Below are positions 59,101 to 64,000 of a DNA stretch of 64,000 nt, in pieces (the stretch's first letter is position 1; the number at the start of each line of letters is the position of its first letter). The notes under the pieces were generated by a model that was not told the origin of the DNA, searched no databases, and was given only the letters and a program-made list of their open reading frames with translations. Source of the DNA: Przewalskia tangutica. Its lineage: Eukaryota > Streptophyta > Magnoliopsida > Solanales > Solanaceae. A program made the translations under genes and the position numbers. The stretch covers positions 11,170,501 to 11,234,500 of the forward strand of contig CM056734.1 of NCBI GenBank assembly GCA_029844215.1, in the 5' to 3' direction.

Positions 59101-59922
59101 ATTAGCAATAGGAGTTATACTCGTGTTAATGTGTACTCAAATTGAATATGGATCCCAGATTTACATAGCTTGTAGCTTGACTTGCCAATTCGAGAGTTGA
59201 TGCATTTTTAACGCTTGAATATTAGTTAATTGGATGTAACCCCCCCCACCCCCACCCTTTTTTCTTTCTTTCTTTCTTTTACAAAGTCACATGCATGCCT
59301 GTTTGCTTTCCCTTCTAGAGGTTGATCGATATTGTTCTTGTTGCACATCGTTGATGTTCTTTTTTTTTGTTTTTTGTATAGGTCTTCTCAATGCTTCCGG
59401 GGTTTAGTTCAGAGATGATGCCACAAGGTCGTGAAAAGGAAAGTCAGGCAAAATTTAAACGGTATATGACAATGATGGACTCCATGACTGATGAAGGCAA
59501 GTGAGCTACATTTTGTGGAGTTCTCTAAGCTACTTGTACACCTTATTTAGCATATTCTAACCTTTTGATTTGAAATTGATAACGTAATTGCAGAATTGGA
59601 CAGTACCAACCCAAAGATTATGACTGAATCTCGAATCATGCGTATAGCTAGGGGATCTGGCCGCCTAGTGCATGAGGTAATGGAGATGTTGGAAGAATAC
59701 AAACGACTTGCCAAGATATTCAGCAAAATGAAGGGTCTTAGGATTCCAAAGAAGGGAGATATGAGCTCCCTGTCCAGAAACATGAATGCACAAAACATGA
59801 GCAAAGTCCTTCCTCCTCAGATGTTGAAGCAGATGGGTGGCATGGGTGGTTTACAGAACTTAATGAAGCAATTTGGTTCCACCAAGGACATGATGGGTAT
59901 GTTTGGTGGTGGTGGAGAGTAA
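53179..59922 (+). CDS. SRP54: Signal recognition particle 54-kDa subunit (SRP54)
   Basis: Nine exons: 53179-53409, 54939-55038, 55212-55365, 56323-56473, 56535-56683, 57616-57716, 57810-57967, 59382-59496 and 59594-59922, giving 495 residues, the usual length for eukaryotic SRP54. It is the GTPase that binds signal peptides and SRP RNA in the cytosol and docks with the SRP receptor at the ER. The N domain (MVLAQLGGSISRALQQM…) is in exon 1. The G domain has GLQGSGKTTT (P-loop), DTFRAGAFDQLKQ (I-box), DTSGRHKQE (G3) and TKMDGHAKGGGALS (G4 and following). The Met-rich M domain carries ESRIMRIARGSGR (RNA binding), followed by Gly/Met repeats to GMFGGGGE. Conserved sequence requires AG|GC donors at introns 3 and 7. 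Introns 1 and 5 carry LINE fragments. No frame damage is seen, so it is probably functional. Confidence 0.95.
53556..53951 (-). mobile_element. 5'-truncated RTE-type LINE in SRP54 intron 1
   Basis: 396 bp flanked by an exact 15-bp duplication TGGGTAAAATATAGG (53541-53555 and 53952-53966). The minus strand reads the last part of the LINE ORF (RCERL, NWGEVIRKDMAQLQL, DMTLDRKVWRSRF) followed by the 3' UTR and the shared tail (AGGGTAAGGTCTGC…GTATGTTGT). Confidence 0.9.
54586..54745. repeat. Minisatellite in SRP54 intron 1
   Basis: About five copies of a unit of roughly 33 bp (ACACAAGCAAATGAACTATT…GATGAAGTA); the later copies are shorter and diverged. Confidence 0.85.
57047..57136 (-). mobile_element. 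5'-truncated LINE copy (3' tail) in SRP54 intron 5
   Basis: 90 bp flanked by a 13-bp duplication TTTGGTTTGTACA (57034-57046 and 57137-57149). The body ACAACATACCCAGTGTAG…GCAGACCTTAACCCTACC matches the other tails. Confidence 0.8.
57995..58034. repeat. Poly-C and CT microsatellite in SRP54 intron 7
   Basis: A C13-like run followed by CTCTCTCT-rich sequence. It is not coding. Confidence 0.7.
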
Positions 59923-60666
59923 TAATGTGATCACACTCAAAGTACACTTTGCGGGTTAAATGTAAAATCTAGTTAAGTTATCAAAACATAGTTGGTGGGA
60001 AAATCATATAACCAGATCTGTCATTCCTTATCTTTCATTTTTTTTGGAATCAGATGCATGTGGTGAATTTAGTTGATTTAGAATGAAACTGTGGTACGAT
60101 TTTGATGCTTTACTTTTATAGTTGCGATCCTTTGAAAGTACTTTCTCGTTTAGGATGACATGGTCTTCATCATTTTATAGGGCTCTGCTTGTAAGTTATC
60201 AGTGTGCTGGATGACATTCATCATTGATAATGAGCAGCCAAGTTGCTCTTTGAACCTTTACTCACGTACTTGTCCATAGTTGCAGCTGGTTATACCAAAA
60301 AAACAATGTCGCTGCAGCTTGTGGAGAATCCTCTTGAATTACCGAGGATAGCACAAATTTTCTATTGCAGAGCGTGGTGAAACATTTCAATGACAACTTA
60401 TACAGTTGAGATTTACATCGCATTAACAGTAGCTGGTCTTCACCAAGAGTGGTGGTTTCTCGGAAGTCTCAGGTTAATAGCAGCACATTCGAAAGCTTTA
60501 TTTCAAACTTACATCTTCAATAGCAATTTTCCAATTAGTCACGTTTACATAATGGGGAAGGAATAAGCCATATATACGGAGGTCATTTGAGAAGTACAAA
60601 GAGAAAGGAAAGACATTATACAAGCTTGAACATATTATTATAGATATGTGTCGTGCGTTTTATAAA
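59923..60666. other. 3' UTRs between convergent genes
   Basis: SRP54 ends at 59922 and the minus-strand gene ends at 60667, so this 744-bp stretch is the shared downstream region of two convergent genes. No other feature was seen. Confidence 0.6.
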
Positions 60667-63600
60667 TTATCCATCTAGAAATTTCCCACGAGCCGTCTTT
60701 GTTGGAGGGCTGTCTTCCTCATTGTCCTCCGATCTAATAGCTGTTTGGAGTGCATAGCGAATGTCAGAGTTAATCTGTTTCCTCAATTTGACATTGTCAA
60801 GATAAACGTCAGCTAGCTGTTTCCTCAATTCATCCACTGATGTCCTTGAATATTCTCCATCAACATTTCTACTAGCAATGGTAGTTTCAACATCTTGTGC
60901 TAACAGCTGGCCCTGTTTAAGACACCAAACAATACAAGAAGTTACAATTGCAAAACATAACAAAATTCGTCACATAACATTTATAAGAAAAGTATAGTCT
61001 TGTCAATTCACGTGGGGCTGGATCTCAGAAAATCAGATTGCTAGTTTGGTAGGTCAAGTTAGAAATGGAAAATGCATACTAGTACATCATATACTACTAT
61101 GATATTGTCTTGTGCTTGTAACCAGTTATGCAAAGCTCGGTTGCTCGTCATTCCTTATCTGCTTAGCACAGATGATAGTTGGAGAAGAGAACATGAAGTA
61201 AATTGGCAAGCCAGAAATGGTGGTAGTGCTCTTCCTTATTGGCAGCGCTCTCTATTTCCTTTTCAAACTTTTATCTAATTAGTTTTTGATTCCCAAGCAC
61301 TAAGAACATAATGATAGGGACAAGAATACCTTAGTTTCTTTACTGATAATCAGAATCCACACAAGCTGCAAAAGAAATGTTTATAACCTAGTCTAATTGT
61401 TAAACCAATACTCTTTAGGACAGGATATTGATTTCTTCATAATCTTCCCATTTTCCCCTTTTGCTAAGATGTTTGGTATCTCTATTTATTTCCTTTTGGG
61501 TGCTGTACAAAAAACTGGAAAGTTGACCTTAAGAAAAGACGTGGATCTCAAGCATCTGAGTGGAACAAAAATTGTATATAGAGTTTCTGATAGAGAAATT
61601 ATATGCAATTCAGAGCATTTAGGAAATGCAGCCAAGAACAGCCCAAATTAAGTACACAGAGAGACACACCTCTGCAAGAAGTAGACCTATTCGATAATCC
61701 GATGTTGACAGTATATCAATGGCATCAGAAGGGCTAGAAGCATGTTTATTTTCTTCCTCGATGAGAAACTTGATACTGCATTCCTCAAGTCTACTGCGAA
61801 GAATTTCATACTCATGCAGCAGCTTAATATTTGCAGTACTAGCATGTTCCCTATTTTGCCGTTCCTCCCGTAGAATCATCTGAAAGAAAGGAACATTATC
61901 ATTTCCACAGTTTATTAAAGGATATATGTTTGGAGTAAAATTTATAACCCCACCTTCCCCCAGGGACAAGATATGAAAAGCACAATAGATCCTTGGTTTA
62001 GCCCTAAATACTAGAGAATCAATTGCATATCAACTGCACTTTTACTCATCCAGCTCATTCAAAGAATCACTACGCACTAATGAAAACTAATTAAGTGAAT
62101 TAATGATTACTTCAACTTCTGCTTTCTCATTTGCCAATTTGCTGAGCTCTTGCTTAAGTTCTGTGTGGGAACTTCTTAGAGATTTAATCTCCTTGACTAA
62201 GAGTTTGACATCTGTGTTGGACTTTGACTCCATCTCCAAATGGTGTTGCTGCAAGCTATTGATCTGCTGTTGAGCAGCATCCAACTCTTCGTATAGTCTT
62301 TCATTCTCTTGTATTATGGATCTTTGCGTTGTTTCCATTTGAATCTTGTCAGCCTTCACAAATTTCAGGAACAAGTTGCTCACTTTCTTAAACATGGAAG
62401 AAAGATAATTTTGCAATAGAAGAGAGTGACAGCAGACCTGTTCAGATGCCAGCTTCAATTCCATCTCCATGCACTTTCTTCTAAGTTCCTCCATATCCCA
62501 TAGCATTTGAGTAAATTTTTCCCTCTCAGTTAGAACTGCTTGCTGCATGTTGTCTTTGCCACTCTGTTTTAGAAATTCAAGTTCACTTTCCAAATCTTTG
62601 ACCTGTCAAAGACCACCCAGATGGTAATATTAGCATCATTATTGTACGGAAAATAGAGAAGTCCAGCAGTAACATAACTCCCATTCATAAAACAGACAAG
62701 TCCAGCCGTAACATAATCTCCAACTCTTGGTACAAAAAGGCCTTGGTAAAAAGTCTGGGTCTAAAAGTTAAGATAAGCTTTTAAGTGGTAAAATGGTTGC
62801 TAATACGTATCTGTAAGACTTACCTAACCATTTCATAGCCCTATTTCCATTATTCACCTAAACTTAGGGTGGAATGAGTAGGAAGAGGGAAGTGTGACAT
62901 ATTATGTAAGGAAATATCTGAATGAAGCTTTTGTACAACAGGAAAGAGTGGTGGCAAGGAGGAAAAGTACACGAGCATGTACAGCTGACAAGTTATGAGC
63001 ACAGGAAAGGAGCTTGTTGTTAGAGAGCTTAACTGGGGTAGGATATTGCAGGAGAGGGATGTCCGAAGACAGGTTGGTAGGACTGGTTTTCCGGGTCATT
63101 TTTTGAACCAATTCTTCTGGAAATTTCACAAGAACTAACTAAAAATAAGGCCAAAATGTTCCAATATATTAGAAAGGGCAAACAAAGGACATCACATGAT
63201 GCACTACTGTAGCAAGCAAGGACAATTGTATTGAGTAGCATACTTAAATATACTGGTGGCTTCTACCATTATCCAAATTATCACATCTTAATCTCACAAT
63301 TTTACATAATGCAAGGTATGAGAAGCTCTGATAACATGATCAGAGAAATAAATGTACCAATGCATGTTTGAATTGCAGAATTTGGACAAGGAACCACACC
63401 TTTGTGGCAAGGTACTGTCTCACAGCAAGCTCTTGATTCAATCTCGTCAGGAGATCTTCAATGTCAATTTTTGCTGTGGCCAGCCTCAGTTGCATAGTAC
63501 TGAGAATCCTATTCATTTTATTCTGCTCATCCAATTGAATAACAACTTGTAAATGGCCCGGGAACAGTAAGTTGGAGCTTGCTGGTGCAATTTAGTCCTG

Positions 63601-64000
63601 AAAAATCAGCACCTTCAGCAGGGTCATGTAAGGTATTCCTCAATGGTTCAAGCTTCAAGCAATTTTGAAATGTCAGAGATTCTTTCTGAAGAAATATCAG
63701 TGGTTCAAGCTTCAAGCAATTTTGAAATGTCAGAGATTCTTTCTGAAGAAATATCAGTTTCGAGAGTCTGTTTAACATGAGCACTATCCATGACTCTCTT
63801 GGTGGAAACATCAGTGTCATCTCCTGTGGAGGGCAATTTCAAATGATTTTCCTGGTTCCCTTGTTCAGAATCCTTCATTGGCTTGCTGTCACAATGTTTT
63901 AACCTGGTATCCTCAGAAATTACTTCCCCTGAATGGGTTAAGCCCTGGTATACTGCTGCATTGTCAACTTCATGAAACCTGCTCATGCCCTCCGTTGGAG
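60667..64000 (-). CDS. EREX-like PX/coiled-coil protein, C-terminal part (cut by window edge)
   Basis: Minus-strand exons: 64000-63400 (open at the edge), 62602-62438, 62353-62111, 61879-61670 and 60912-60667; the last four junctions are GT-AG and in phase 0. The product is largely coiled coil: MNRILSTMQLRLATAKIDIEDLLTRLNQEL, KQSGKDNMQQAVLTEREKFTQ, MEELRRKCMEMELKL, then KEIKSLRSSHTELKQELSKL, RSRLEECSIKFLIEEENK, ending SVDELRKQLADVYLDNVKLRKQI…GKFLDG. This fits plant PX-domain endosomal Rab effectors (EREX/EREL) by recall of the family; the PX domain would lie beyond the window. The first exon has an internal 57-bp tandem duplication and two apparent one-base insertions (near 63640-63710 and 63560), so the gene may be a pseudogene or may contain sequence errors. 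Confidence 0.7.
63644..63757 (-). repeat. 57-bp tandem duplication in the EREX-like exon
   Basis: Two identical copies, 63644-63700 and 63701-63757 (plus strand TGGTTCAAGCTTCAAGCAAT…). The length is a multiple of three, so it keeps the frame, but each copy ends in an in-frame TGA after KLLEA. Confidence 0.9.

Noticed and set aside
1..64000. CRISPR array, bacterial operon or tRNA genes
   Set aside because: Repeats found are transposon ends, microsatellites or minisatellites; genes have spliceosomal introns; no cloverleaf was recognised by eye.

Overview
This is a plant nuclear window, very probably from a dicot of the nightshade family. The genes have many GT-AG introns, the intergenic DNA is AT-rich, and about half of the window is transposable elements. 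The Solanaceae call is an inference from the look of the repeat families (the LTR starting TGTTATACCCCG, the TRIM, and the GGATCCAGGATTTT-type MITE). No species can be named from the sequence alone.

Left third (1-27750), retroelement nest. An old, broken Ty1/copia element (about 1049-21307) has been split twice. One insertion is a 15-kb Ty3/gypsy-like non-autonomous element in the unusual order LTR-internal-LTR-internal-LTR (2792-17807, one 5-bp target-site duplication AGTAA around the whole array). The other is a 1.2-kb solo LTR (18126-19337, duplication GTTAT). To the right lie a 340-bp TRIM element (21572-21911, duplication AGACT) and a younger, nearly full-length copia element on the minus strand (22485-27745, duplication GTTCC).

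Middle and right (27750-64000), gene-bearing part. In order: a DOG1-domain gene (+, 27890-29238) whose promoter abuts the copia LTR; an intact CUE-domain gene (+, 30579-33818); a PIF/Harbinger-like inverted-repeat element with 357-bp internal tandem repeats (35484-37519); a decayed plastid-type DnaJ gene (+, 37719-49259), broken by a lost splice acceptor, a frameshift, missing central exons and a stop codon, with introns full of DNA transposons and a small copia derivative; a small two-exon predicted plastid membrane protein (-, 50038-50613); a complete nine-exon SRP54 gene (+, 53179-59922) with two apparent GC-AG introns; and the 3' part of a PX/coiled-coil (EREX-like) gene (-, 60667 to the right edge) with two apparent frameshifts.

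The genes do not form a pathway. They are ordinary, independently transcribed plant genes: SRP54 acts in co-translational targeting to the ER, the CUE protein in ubiquitin binding, the EREX-like protein in endosomal trafficking, and the DnaJ was a plastid chaperone. CUE next to a plastid DnaJ is, as I recall, also the order of neighbouring Arabidopsis loci on chromosome 1, so this may be conserved microsynteny.

I found no new defence, toxin or biosynthetic system. The most interesting observations concern genome structure: the multimeric long-LTR element; four truncated copies of one LINE family, all in the same orientation and each with a perfect 13-17 bp target duplication, which show that a repeat easily taken for a SINE is a LINE 3' tail; the two GC-AG introns of SRP54; and a plastid 16S rRNA fragment lying where the DnaJ pseudogene has lost its central exons.
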